Positions 1 to 7,343 of a DNA stretch of 64,000 bases are shown in pieces (position 1 is the first letter of the stretch; each line of letters begins with the position of its first letter). The position numbers were made by a program, and so were the translations under genes. Under the pieces are notes generated by a model. It had not been told where the DNA came from. It did no database searches and saw nothing but the letters and a program-made list of their open reading frames with translations. Where the stretch lies: the NCBI GenBank assembly GCA_965196605.1, contig CBDAKK010000001.1:248001-312000 (forward strand), written 5' to 3'. The stretch comes from CBDAKK01 sp965196605. Lineage in GTDB: Bacteria > Spirochaetota > Spirochaetia > WTKD01 > G963693115.

Positions 1-182
1 AAAACAGACTCCATCTGTGGCCTTGATCCGACAAAAAATGCCGCAACAACAAGCCCAACAAGCACCGCGCCTATGGAAACAACGAGTATTCTTTTTAAAA
101 CGTTTAAAGCAGCCCAGCGAGAGCGTATTTTGCTCAAAGCTGACTGTATAGTACGTATAATTGTAGACAATAAATTTTTCAT
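1..182 (-). CDS. fliF: Flagellar MS-ring protein FliF, N-terminal part (cut by window edge)
   Basis: Only the first 60 codons lie in the window. They begin MKNLLSTIIRTIQSALSKI and run into a hydrophobic stretch (RILVVSIGAVLVGLVVAAFF), which matches the cytoplasmic N-terminus and first transmembrane helix of FliF. FliF forms the MS ring in the inner membrane on which the flagellar rotor is built. The ATG at 182 is preceded on the minus strand by a strong G-rich ribosome-binding site (GGGGGAGGGGC). It is the fourth gene of a flgB-flgC-fliE-fliF series, the usual spirochetal order, and that position carries much of the identification because the conserved ring domains are outside the window. Confidence 0.8.
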   Translation of the reverse strand, partial: MKNLLSTIIRTIQSALSKIRSRWAALNVLKRILVVSIGAVLVGLVVAAFFVGSRPQMESV

Positions 183-242
183 TGCCCCTCCCCCAAGTAA
201 TTATATACTACAAAATAATTTCCTATCAAGTAACCTTATGTA

Positions 243-596
243 TCACCGCAATGCAATAATAGCTCTGTAAGCTTCAAGCGCACGACTAACAACAGCCGAA
301 ACCATCTGAACACTGGTAGTCGCCTTCAAGCCCGCAAGAGTAACATCGTGTGAATTAACCGAATCAGGGTCGATAATTGCCTGTGTTCTCAACTGCTCAT
401 GATTATTTACCGTAGCGCTCGCTTCATCTAAAGACTCAAATAAAAGATCCTTAAACGAATTCGGCGACCGCTTTGGTGCAACAGCACCATCACTCATATG
501 CGCGCTGTGAGTTCTCGCTAGTCTAAAATCCGAACTCGTATAAGTCTTCGCTAGAGCATTTTGAGCATCGATGCCCAATCCCGTAATTCTGTCCAT
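243..596 (-). CDS. fliE: Flagellar hook-basal body protein FliE
   Basis: About 117 residues, near the family length. FliE joins the MS ring to the proximal rod, and the C-terminal half (SVNSHDVTLAGLKATTSVQM, then a run to ALEAYRAIIALR) fits the FliE signature region. The open frame extends upstream to a TTG at 608, but that codon overlaps the Shine-Dalgarno GGGAGG which sits just before the ATG at 596, so I place the start at 596. The gene lies between flgC and fliF, 27 bp after flgC, consistent with co-transcription. Confidence 0.9.
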   Translation of the reverse strand: MDRITGLGIDAQNALAKTYTSSDFRLARTHSAHMSDGAVAPKRSPNSFKDLLFESLDEASATVNNHEQLRTQAIIDPDSVNSHDVTLAGLKATTSVQMVSAVVSRALEAYRAIIALR

Positions 597-623
597 AAAG
601 CCTCCCAACCTATATATAGCTTA

Positions 624-1076
624 TTACACTTCCAAAGAACTTTCAAACATACTCATATGCGATTTAACACACACCATATTTGCTTGATATGCCCGTTCTG
701 CCGACATCATGTCAACAATTTCCGTAATGACGTTTACATTAGGGTGTTCCACATACCCCTTTTGCGGCCCCGATTGTATGGCATCGGGGTGAGTGGGGTC
801 ATATACTAAGCGAGTCTTGGTATCGTAGTCCTTTTCAACAGCAGCAACTTGTACCCCTTGCCCACCACCATTGTCAAGTGCGCGCGGCAAAAAAGGCGTC
901 TTCCAATACGGGTCACTGACTATGGGACGAAAAACAACGCGACTACGCCGAAATGCCCCACCTTCAGTCGTGCGCGTACTCTTTGCGTTTGCAATATTAT
1001 TTGAGATAACATCCATTCTTAAGCGTTGCGCGCTTAACCCCGTTGCAGCTATGTTTATACCACTAAATAATCCCAT
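624..1076 (-). CDS. flgC: Flagellar basal-body rod protein FlgC
   Basis: 150 residues, the normal length for FlgC, a structural subunit of the periplasmic flagellar rod. The N-terminus has the rod/hook signature (NIAATGLSAQRLRMDVISNN followed by IANAKST), and the C-terminus has the matching terminal heptad helix (VDMMSAERAYQANMVCVKSH). The two termini pair as a coiled coil in this family. The ATG at 1076 is preceded by AGGGGC, and the start lies only 8 bp beyond the flgB stop, so translation is probably coupled. Confidence 0.96.
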   Translation of the reverse strand: MGLFSGINIAATGLSAQRLRMDVISNNIANAKSTRTTEGGAFRRSRVVFRPIVSDPYWKTPFLPRALDNGGGQGVQVAAVEKDYDTKTRLVYDPTHPDAIQSGPQKGYVEHPNVNVITEIVDMMSAERAYQANMVCVKSHMSMFESSLEV

Positions 1077-1084
1077 AACAGCCC

Positions 1085-1507
1085 CTATCTCAACACAGCA
1101 CCAAGCGTTCTGTAGCTTGTAGTAATGCTTTTCATTACAAGCTTATAGTGATTTTGTAACTTCAGTATATTTGTCCTCTCTGTCTCTAAATCGACATTGT
1201 TTCCGTTGTTATCCGCCTGCGTTTGCCAATCCAATATACGTTTGGGCGCTACGCTTCTATAATCAATAGGGTCAAAAAAATTCATGTGCATTGCATGCGT
1301 TTTTGCCGCGCGTATTTCCGGTTTATGCTTTTCTGATTGCAAAGCCTCTCTAAGCCTCGACTCAAAATGCACCGTTGAGCGCCTAAAATTCGGAGTGTCG
1401 CGATTACTTATATTATTAGCAGTTACCTCTGCTCGGTACGATAAAGCGCTCAACTGCCTATGCGCAATGTCAAGCGATTTTCCAAAATTCGTGCTTCCAA
1501 AAATCAT
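1085..1507 (-). CDS. flgB: Flagellar basal-body rod protein FlgB
   Basis: 140 residues, first gene of the flgB-flgC-fliE-fliF series. FlgB is a proximal rod subunit. The N-terminal rod signature is present (YRAEVTANNISNRDTPNFRR), and a helical C-terminus (TNILKLQNHYKLVMKSITTS) completes the fold. The ATG at 1507 has a GAGGAA ribosome-binding site about seven bases upstream. A possible sigma-28 type promoter lies just before it. Confidence 0.95.
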   Translation of the reverse strand: MIFGSTNFGKSLDIAHRQLSALSYRAEVTANNISNRDTPNFRRSTVHFESRLREALQSEKHKPEIRAAKTHAMHMNFFDPIDYRSVAPKRILDWQTQADNNGNNVDLETERTNILKLQNHYKLVMKSITTSYRTLGAVLR

Positions 1508-1529
1508 AGCTAGTTCCTCGTACTATGTA

Positions 1530-1556
1530 ATTTCGGCATATATAAAATGTGCTAAA
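1530..1556 (-). promoter_or_regulatory. Possible sigma-28 (FliA-type) promoter of the flgB operon
   Basis: On the minus strand TTTA is followed after exactly 15 bases by GCCGAAAT, close to the flagellar sigma-28 form TAAA-N15-GCCGATAA (two of four and six of eight positions). It lies 23 bp before the flgB start, a sensible leader length. The -35 match is weak, so this is only suggestive. Confidence 0.35.
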
Positions 1557-1566
1557 GGGGAAATAC

Positions 1567-1713
1567 TCACAAAACCAACACATGCACCTCCATCTCTTTT
1601 AATCCACTAACAAAGAGTGCTTTGATATATTCTGGAGCCGCAATATCCGGAGTAACAGGTTTGTTTTTCCTGCCCGGCGTCATAATGTGGCCAGTTGGTG
1701 CGTCAATGATGTA
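1567..1713 (-). pseudogene. Short open frame, possible gene remnant
   Basis: Between dnaB and flgB an open frame of 48 codons runs from a stop at 1714-1716 to a TGA at 1567. It reads like a real protein tail (IIDAPTGHIMTPGRKNKP, later KALFVSGLKEMEVHVL), but the only ATG (1683) has no ribosome-binding site and no upstream portion is present. I do not recognise the family. It may be the decayed end of a gene that once preceded flgB, or chance. Confidence 0.2.
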
Positions 1714-1739
1714 CTAGACAAACCGACTAACCACATCGA

Positions 1740-1776
1740 ATGAAGAAAGGCTTGTGAAAAACGCACGCCTTTTTTA
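1740..1776 (-). terminator. Terminator-like hairpin after dnaB
   Basis: AAAGGC pairs with GCCTTT around an inner four-pair stem and an A-rich loop, followed on the minus strand by CTTTCTTC. It lies about 25 bp past the dnaB stop and probably ends the rpsF-dnaB operon. A T-run on the plus side suggests it could work in both directions. Confidence 0.5.
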
Positions 1777-1800
1777 CACACATGTTGCTTTTTAATCAAG

Positions 1801-3105
1801 CTATCGTGAGACTTCTTGAAACTTCATTTTATCCGGAGAGAAAATAAAATTAAGCCTGCCGACGGGGCCATTACGCTGCTTGGCAATAATAAGCGCGGTG
1901 TTATCTTCCTTGCGCGACTTCCTGTGTAAAAAAAGCACCACGTCGGCATCTTGTTCTATAGCGCCAGATTCGCGAATATTAGCGAGCGAGGGCTCTTTGT
2001 CTTCTGCGTCTCGGTTGAGCTGCGACAAAACAACTATGGGCACATGCAGCTCGCGCGCCAAGGCCTTGAGCGAGCGCGAAATTTCAGAAAACTGCTCAAA
2101 ACGCGATACGGTTTTTGGTGCACTTTCATGCATGGAATAAAAGCGTATGAGCCCCAAATAGTCCATGAATAATACCTTCACGTTCTCCTTCATGACCAAG
2201 CGGCGCGACTGAATGCGCAAGTCAAACAAGCTCATAGACGTTACATCTGAAATATACAAGGGAGCTTCGGCAATGCTTCCTACGCTCCGCGATATATGCT
2301 GCAAATCTTGGTTACTCAATGCATTTTGGCGTATCCTATTCCCCGATATGCCGCTGCGCATGCAGACAATACGCGAGATAATATCGCGCCCTGACATTTC
2401 CAACGAGAAAAACGCTGCAGGAATCTTTTGCTCTATGGCTATGTTGTGTACGAGATTAAGCGCAAATGCCGTTTTGCCTACCGAGGGTCGCGCACCAATA
2501 ATAACAAGTTCACCCTGCTGCAAGCCCGTAAGCATTTCATCAAGATGATCAAAGCCCGTGGGAATACCCGAATACTCACCCGGCTTTCGTTCGTTGTTAT
2601 GTATGAAGTCGGCAAATTCATCATAAAAGTGCTGAAAGGGAAAATAGACTGAACTTTTTGTTCTGTCAGTAATAGAAAATATATCTTGTTCGCTTTGCTC
2701 AAGTAAGTAGTTTACCTCATTGCTCTCATCATATGCCGCATCAAGCGTGGTATGCGCATTCTTTATTAGCAAGCGCCTTTGGCTTTTTTCTATAATGACC
2801 TTGGAATAGTACTCAATATTATCCGAGAACATACCACGCCCGGTAAGTTCCGCCAAATACGCAGCCCCCCCCGCTTTTTCAAGCGCATTAGACTGCTGCA
2901 AGGACTCGGTAACAGAAACAAGGTCTATGACGTTCCCGTGGTCAGAGAGCTTGTAAATTGCTTCAAATATAAGCCTATTGCGTTCAAGAAAAAAATCGCT
3001 TGGCTGCGGAAAAACATCTAAGCGCGTGAGTACATCAGGTTCGTTTAATATAGCACCTACAAGCGACTGCTCCGCTTCTAGGGCATGAGGTAATGTTTTA
3101 TCCAT
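1801..3105 (-). CDS. dnaB: Replicative DNA helicase DnaB
   Basis: 434 residues. The hexameric 5'-3' helicase unwinds the fork and recruits primase. The N-terminal domain (PHALEAEQSLVGAIL) is followed by a RecA-like domain with Walker A GARPSVGKTA at residues 204-213, the family segment FFSLEMSG, Walker B VLFMDYLGLI, and the DnaB motif with SQLNRDAEDKEP and the Arg-finger region IRESGAIEQDADVV. There is no intein, a frequent insertion in this gene. It is the last gene of the ribosomal operon, 92 bp after rplI. No good ribosome-binding site is visible before the ATG at 3105. Confidence 0.97.
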   Translation of the reverse strand: MDKTLPHALEAEQSLVGAILNEPDVLTRLDVFPQPSDFFLERNRLIFEAIYKLSDHGNVIDLVSVTESLQQSNALEKAGGAAYLAELTGRGMFSDNIEYYSKVIIEKSQRRLLIKNAHTTLDAAYDESNEVNYLLEQSEQDIFSITDRTKSSVYFPFQHFYDEFADFIHNNERKPGEYSGIPTGFDHLDEMLTGLQQGELVIIGARPSVGKTAFALNLVHNIAIEQKIPAAFFSLEMSGRDIISRIVCMRSGISGNRIRQNALSNQDLQHISRSVGSIAEAPLYISDVTSMSLFDLRIQSRRLVMKENVKVLFMDYLGLIRFYSMHESAPKTVSRFEQFSEISRSLKALARELHVPIVVLSQLNRDAEDKEPSLANIRESGAIEQDADVVLFLHRKSRKEDNTALIIAKQRNGPVGRLNFIFSPDKMKFQEVSR

Positions 3106-3197
3106 GATGGCACGTTACAATAAAACGCAGCGACACGGTACCTTAACAACACATAACACCACATTTCAACTGTAGACTTACTACAAGCCTACAGCTT

Positions 3198-3845
3198 TTA
3201 TTCGTCTGTACCTTCTTCCACGCCCGCTGCCGCATTTTCTACGGTGACAGCTTTCACTTCTGCCGTGTCTGTATTAGGCTCTGCATCGGGAGCATCAGCA
3301 GGGGTCTGCGCCTCAACTGCAACCTCTGCTGTATCAGCATTCTCCACAACAGCTTCAGCTTTTTGAGCAAGCGGCTCTTGTGAGCTACTATTTCCATGCT
3401 CGTCCGTAACAACAACGCTACATTGCGCCTGCACCCCGTGGTACAACTTCACCGTAATAGCATAGACTCCAATATTTTTAATAGAATGCCCATCGGGAAG
3501 AATAATATGCGACTTTGGTATGTCTATACCCTTTTCTTTTAACAAATCAGAGACCATGTGCGCCGTTACAGCCCCATATAAGTGCCCCTTCTCACCAGTG
3601 GTCATGGCAATAGTAAGAGACTCAGCCTCCAAGCGTTCCTTAACGCTTGCATGCATCTTGCGCTGCTCACTCCGCCGCTGCTCAATAGATTTCATACGGC
3701 TCTTAAGCACCGAGATATTCTGTACATTATGCTGTATCGCCTTCTTGCTTGGAAATAAGAAATTCCGTGCATATCCAGGTGAAACTTCTACGATAGCCCC
3801 TTCTTCACCGAGACCCGTTATATCAGACTTGAGAATTACCTTCAT
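3198..3845 (-). CDS. rplI: 50S ribosomal protein L9 with acidic C-terminal extension
   Basis: 215 residues; bacterial L9 is normally about 150. The N-terminal rRNA-binding domain is typical (MKVILKSDITGLGEEG, then VSPGYARNFLFPSKKA), followed by the linking helix and C-terminal domain up to about residue 150. The rest is a low-complexity Ala/Glu/Val/Thr tail ending GVEEGTDE, with no recognisable fold. The frame also has a GTG at 3848, but AGGAG sits five bases before the ATG at 3845, which is the better start. The upstream membrane-protein gene ends inside this gene, overlapping by 23 bp. Confidence 0.95.
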   Translation of the reverse strand: MKVILKSDITGLGEEGAIVEVSPGYARNFLFPSKKAIQHNVQNISVLKSRMKSIEQRRSEQRKMHASVKERLEAESLTIAMTTGEKGHLYGAVTAHMVSDLLKEKGIDIPKSHIILPDGHSIKNIGVYAITVKLYHGVQAQCSVVVTDEHGNSSSQEPLAQKAEAVVENADTAEVAVEAQTPADAPDAEPNTDTAEVKAVTVENAAAGVEEGTDE

Positions 3846-4911
3846 CACTACTCCTCATAGCGTATGCATTTTTTATATGCTGAATATTTTTTTTTATACC
3901 CATAACAACACACAGCGCGCTCACTGCGGTATTTATAAATGGTATTACCATGATAACACAGACGGAAAAGAAGTACCAGTCGCTTCGTAGTTGCCGTTTC
4001 TGCACCGCCTCACCTTGCACAGGCAATGCCATAAGCCGCTGCGACAAAATAAAATACCACGCGCAAAATCCGTATATCATATAACACAATAATAAAACCA
4101 CAAAGACATTTCCAAAAAAGTTGTATACATGAACCAACAATGTCCTTGTGTTACCTCGTAGCAAAAGCGTTACCAGCATTGAAACAAATAACAAAAGCAG
4201 CGCCTTCACAGAATAATAATTAAGCACCTTAGCGTACACATAGCGCAAGTATTCATCAATACTAAATTTAAGCATTCTGCGAGTTACCATCAGCGCTATA
4301 ACCCAATTAAGCATTATGAGGCATACAACCACGCCCCATGTAAAAAGCACTGCAACAGCAAAGACTTGCTCAAAAGCAGCAAGGTTTTCAGCATCGCTCG
4401 TCGCAATGTTATTGACACCCTCACCACTTGCCATGCGCTGCAACATAGTAGAAAGTAGCGGAGAAGTATCTATGATTGCCGAAAGGTTAGCCTGAGCATA
4501 TCGTAATTGAGCATAAGTATTGAGAAACAAAACAAAGGTTGCAACAAGAATGCGAGGCAACCATGCAAAATGTGAATGCAGCAATACAACAACAGCAACA
4601 ACAACACTCATGCAATAAAGCGCCTCATGCAAAAGCGCAGACCAAGGGCTTATAAAACTCCCTTCTTGGAGGCCTTGTGAGAGGGCTACCTGTGCTTCAT
4701 TGCTTAAAAATAGAAAGGTACTTGCGACACGCGCAAGCATCACAACAACAAAAAAGACAAGCGCACTTCTCTTACAAACCTCATAGCCACGCACATAATA
4801 CGCAACAATAAGAGGAATACATACAAAAAAAGAGAAAAGCCCCGTAAAGTATAAAAAAACTGCAGCGCCAGCGTACACTAACATTGCAGGACTGGTAGCC
4901 TTTATAGCCAT
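3823..4911 (-). CDS. Polytopic membrane protein, DUF2232/YybS-like
   Basis: About 362 residues with seven or eight hydrophobic segments (for example AGAAVFLYFTGLFSFFVCIP near the start). No catalytic motif is visible. A multi-pass protein of this size between rpsR and rplI matches the place held by the DUF2232 (YybS-like) family in many bacteria, so the family call rests on context and topology. The frame starts with a GTG at 4923, but AGGGAG lies over that codon and about 11 bases ahead of the ATG at 4911, which I prefer. Its 3' end overlaps rplI, implying coupled translation. The function is unknown. Confidence 0.6.
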   Translation of the reverse strand: MAIKATSPAMLVYAGAAVFLYFTGLFSFFVCIPLIVAYYVRGYEVCKRSALVFFVVVMLARVASTFLFLSNEAQVALSQGLQEGSFISPWSALLHEALYCMSVVVAVVVLLHSHFAWLPRILVATFVLFLNTYAQLRYAQANLSAIIDTSPLLSTMLQRMASGEGVNNIATSDAENLAAFEQVFAVAVLFTWGVVVCLIMLNWVIALMVTRRMLKFSIDEYLRYVYAKVLNYYSVKALLLLFVSMLVTLLLRGNTRTLLVHVYNFFGNVFVVLLLCYMIYGFCAWYFILSQRLMALPVQGEAVQKRQLRSDWYFFSVCVIMVIPFINTAVSALCVVMGIKKNIQHIKNAYAMRSSDEGNSQV

Positions 4912-4978
4912 GAACTCATGCACTCCCTAAGAGTATACACGACACACACAAGACAAACAAAGCAACAAAGCGCGGACA

Positions 4979-5443
4979 CTACGCTGATGGCAGCAGTCCG
5001 ACAAATCTTGCTCGCTTTACCTCTCGCACCAATCGCCTTTGGTTCTTAGCAGAATTTCCAGTAATATAACGCGAAAGGATCTTACCACGCTCGGTTAAAA
5101 AGCGCTTCAAAATTTCAGGCTGCTTATAATCTATAACCATTTTTTCAGCCGCTATTTTGTCGTACTTTTCCTTCCTAAAAGGGCGCCGAAAAGCACCACG
5201 TTTATTACCACCAACACCCGGAGCACTATTTCTTTGAGAACCCTGCCCACTAGGTTGTCTTGAGCCATATGAAGAACGGGACTCTTGCCCTCTATTTCCT
5301 TCTCCACCAGACGAAGTTCGACTACCCTCAAAACTTCGCGTAGCACCTTCGCCTCCCTCTGCTGAAGATGCATCATTATGAGCATTCTTCGCGTCTGCAC
5401 TCGCTAGCGTCGATGCATGTTCATTTATATTGTTTTCATCCAT
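4979..5443 (-). CDS. rpsR: 30S ribosomal protein S18 with long N-terminal extension
   Basis: 154 residues against the usual 75-95. The S18 domain occupies roughly residues 88-152 (VIDYKQPEILKRFLTERGKI, ARFVGLLP). Before it lies about 80 residues rich in Gly, Ser, Asn and Arg, certainly disordered. The ATG at 5443 has AGAGGAA about six bases upstream, so the extension is likely to be translated. S18 binds the 30S platform as a dimer with S6, encoded two genes upstream. Confidence 0.95.
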   Translation of the reverse strand: MDENNINEHASTLASADAKNAHNDASSAEGGEGATRSFEGSRTSSGGEGNRGQESRSSYGSRQPSGQGSQRNSAPGVGGNKRGAFRRPFRKEKYDKIAAEKMVIDYKQPEILKRFLTERGKILSRYITGNSAKNQRRLVREVKRARFVGLLPSA

Positions 5444-5484
5444 ACTATGTTCCTCTAAATTTAAAATAAAACACCGCTTAAGAC

Positions 5485-5925
5485 TTAAAACGGAATATCG
5501 TCGTCTATGTCGCTACCCGCGCTCGGTGCAGCGGAGGGCGAACCAGCACTCACATTATCATGAGCCTGCGTATATTGGCTACGCGAACCATCTCCACCCG
5601 CATTGCTAAGCAATTGTACATTTGCGGCAACAACGGAAACCTTACTACGCTTACCACCACTGGAATCTTCCCAACGACTGTGTCGTAAACTTCCCTCTAT
5701 GCCAACTTGCTTACCCTTTTGCAAATATCGCTGAATTGCCTCGCCCTGCCTGCCGTACAATTCAATATCAAAGTAATGAACCTCATCACCCCAATTTCCC
5801 GAAGCATCCTTTACCCCCCTATTAACTGCAATAGAAAAGTTACAAACGCTGGTATTGGTCAAAGACTTTAACTCAGCATCACGAGTAAGGCGACCTATAA
5901 GAAATACTTTATTAATATCAGTCAT
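5485..5925 (-). CDS. ssb: Single-stranded DNA-binding protein
   Basis: 146 residues. It starts MTDINKVFLIGRLTRDAELK, an OB-fold typical of SSB, with a Ser/Gly/Ala-rich linker after about residue 105 and the acidic tail DIDDDIPF that docks partner proteins of replication and repair. It lies between rpsF (9 bp) and rpsR, the classic arrangement. A GGG-rich stretch lies before the ATG. Confidence 0.97.
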   Translation of the reverse strand: MTDINKVFLIGRLTRDAELKSLTNTSVCNFSIAVNRGVKDASGNWGDEVHYFDIELYGRQGEAIQRYLQKGKQVGIEGSLRHSRWEDSSGGKRSKVSVVAANVQLLSNAGGDGSRSQYTQAHDNVSAGSPSAAPSAGSDIDDDIPF

Positions 5926-5934
5926 ATCCCAACC

Positions 5935-6216
5935 CTAGTCTTCTTTTTTAATAACAAGAATACGCAAAAGCGATGCAATAAGCTTACACTCATTACGTAC
6001 GGCATGGGCTTTTTCGGGCGACATTTGCACAACAAAGTACAAATACCGTGCATGAGTATGCTTTTGCATTTGATACGCAAGTTCTTTCACTCCCATATCC
6101 TTTTCAGATTGTATGTTTGCCTTCAATGCTCCGAGCTTTTCCTTAACCGCCGCGAGGCTCTCGTTAAACTGCTCATCTTGAGGTGCAAACACACACATAA
6201 TTTCATATGTTCGCAT
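5935..6216 (-). CDS. rpsF: 30S ribosomal protein S6
   Basis: 93 residues, normal length. It starts MRTYEIMCVFAPQDEQ and has the S6 ferredoxin-like fold signature GVKELAYQMQKHTHARYLYF. S6 sits on the 30S platform with S18. It is first in the operon, with AAGGAG about seven bases before the ATG and a promoter 70-100 bp upstream. Confidence 0.97.
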   Translation of the reverse strand: MRTYEIMCVFAPQDEQFNESLAAVKEKLGALKANIQSEKDMGVKELAYQMQKHTHARYLYFVVQMSPEKAHAVRNECKLIASLLRILVIKKED

Positions 6217-6237
6217 AGTAACACTCCTTGGTCTGTG

Positions 6238-6268
6238 GTTATTGTTTTACAAAACATGCAACAATAAC
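6238..6268 (-). promoter_or_regulatory. Leader hairpin of the rpsF operon
   Basis: GTTATTGTT and AACAATAAC form a nine-pair stem around a 13-base loop in the leader between the promoter and rpsF. S6-S18 autoregulatory leaders are known in bacteria, but I do not see the characteristic CCG bulge, so a regulatory role is speculative. Confidence 0.35.
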
Positions 6269-6285
6269 GAAGTTTATTTTTGTGT

Positions 6286-6315
6286 ATTGTAGCCGAGAGC
6301 TAGAATATAAGTCAA
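6286..6315 (-). promoter_or_regulatory. Sigma-70 promoter of the rpsF-dnaB operon
   Basis: On the minus strand TTGACT (6310-6315) is separated by 18 bases from TACAAT (6286-6291). Transcription would begin near 6279, giving a leader of about 60 bases before rpsF. This is one of the best promoter matches in the window. Confidence 0.75.
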
Positions 6316-6591
6316 GATAAACGCTGCGGACGCAGCCAGCCTGCGCAGCCAAAGAACAAGCCCCACAACTAACGTAAGCGACAGCAAACAACTACTTGAG
6401 ACCACAAGCCGCAGCACCAGTATATACACTGAGCCCTAGGCTCATGACAATTCTAGCCCCAAACCCCGTCCCACACCCCACGCACAGCGCTCGCTTGTGC
6501 AATAATTTGCACCCGCACCATCCTTGGTAGCCAATACGTAATACGTGCCCTCCATGGCACGGGCGTCGCCCGTTCTTTGTGCTCCCGACTT

Positions 6592-6690
6592 TGATGCAAG
6601 TTCCATGTTTGCACCGCACAGCGGTGCTTATGCAGTAGTTTGCATCCCCCTCGCTTCGCTCGTGAGCGTCCTCACAGCCGCCCCATGGAC
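6592..6690 (+). repeat. Dispersed repeat R1, copy 1
   Basis: About 100 bp running from GATGCAAGTTCCATGTTTGC through the hairpin GCACCGCACAGCGGTGC to the CTCGCTTCGCTCGTGAGCG segment and a CCCCATGGACGG end. Near-identical copies occur at 6792, 12194 and 56898, and inverted at 10777. No coding content. Confidence 0.85.
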
Positions 6691-6791
6691 GGTAAGCAGT
6701 GCACTAACACAAACTTACTTCCATACAATCTTCATGCTTGCGCACAGTATCTATGTCATCACTGCTTTAGCTCACAGGATGTTTTTTTCTT

Positions 6792-6880
6792 TGATGCAAG
6801 CTCCATGTTTGCACCGCACAGCGGTGCTTATGCAATAGTTGGCATCCCCTCGCTTCGCTCGCGACTTTGGTTCTTTCTTT
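6792..6880 (+). repeat. Dispersed repeat R1, copy 2
   Basis: Second copy of the same repeat, 200 bp from the first. It is truncated after the CTCGCTTCGCTCGCGACTTT segment. Confidence 0.85.
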
Positions 6881-6937
6881 GGTGCAAGTAACATCTTTGC
6901 TACGCTGCGCTCCGCAATCTGAATGTCAGCACCCGTA

Positions 6938-7006
6938 CCGTCCTTGGCAGCCTATGCGTAGCATCCCTGCTACGGCTGTCGCCTACGGCTCTCGACTTTT
7001 CCGTCA
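6938..7006 (+). repeat. Dispersed repeat R4, copy 1
   Basis: About 70 bp beginning CGTACCGTCCTTGGCAGCCT and ending with GGCTCTCGACTTT; nearly identical to 12098-12168. It has a short internal symmetry around TAGCATCCCTGCTA. Confidence 0.75.
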
Positions 7007-7019
7007 TGACAGCCGCCCC

Positions 7020-7293
7020 ATGGACGGGGCGCATTGGCTGCCATGGATGGTAAAAAAGAAAAGTCGGGAGCCGTAGGCGAGCGGCTAGAAACGATTAAAA
7101 TAAGTGTCGCAACACGACACAGAGATGGAGCTTATAGCAAGTACGGCCGTCCGAGGCATCATCATACTGCGCCCTACATCGTGGCAACAAGAGGCGTTCA
7201 CAAAAAACAGCGTCAGCTACAACACAGACGCTCGCGCTGCATGCGCAAATAGGCATGATATACCATGTGGGGGTGTGGGGGCTACTCCCCCAC
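7020..7293 (+). repeat. Composite dispersed element R2-R3, copy A
   Basis: About 270 bp. It begins near GCCATGGATGGTAAAAAAGA, passes through GAGCCGTAGGCGAGCGGC and GACACAGAGATGGAGCTTAT, and ends in the G-run/C-run hairpin GGGGGCTACTCCCCC. The same parts in the same order occur at 12284-12605 and, inverted, at 44774-45120; rearranged copies are at 10.3-10.6 kb and 56.7-57.2 kb. It resembles a small non-autonomous element ending in a hairpin; no transposase is nearby. Confidence 0.75.
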
Positions 7294-7343
7294 AAAAACA
7301 AACAGAACACACACCCCATAAAAGCACTACACTAGTAAGCACT

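Larger units (their letters stand above)
6316..7343. other. Gene-free stretch packed with dispersed repeats
   Basis: No convincing coding frame. Near 6428-6442 it holds the palindrome TGAGCCCTAGGCTCA, which recurs inside the 15.8-18.6 kb array. From about 6590 it is largely made of repeat copies listed separately, with frequent CCATGG palindromes. The peptidase reading frame is open back into this DNA, but that part translates repeat sequence. Confidence 0.7.

Noticed and set aside
7104..7343. N-terminal extension of the M16C peptidase frame
   Set aside because: The 80 codons translate dispersed-repeat DNA seen at other loci; the conserved protein begins at 7344.
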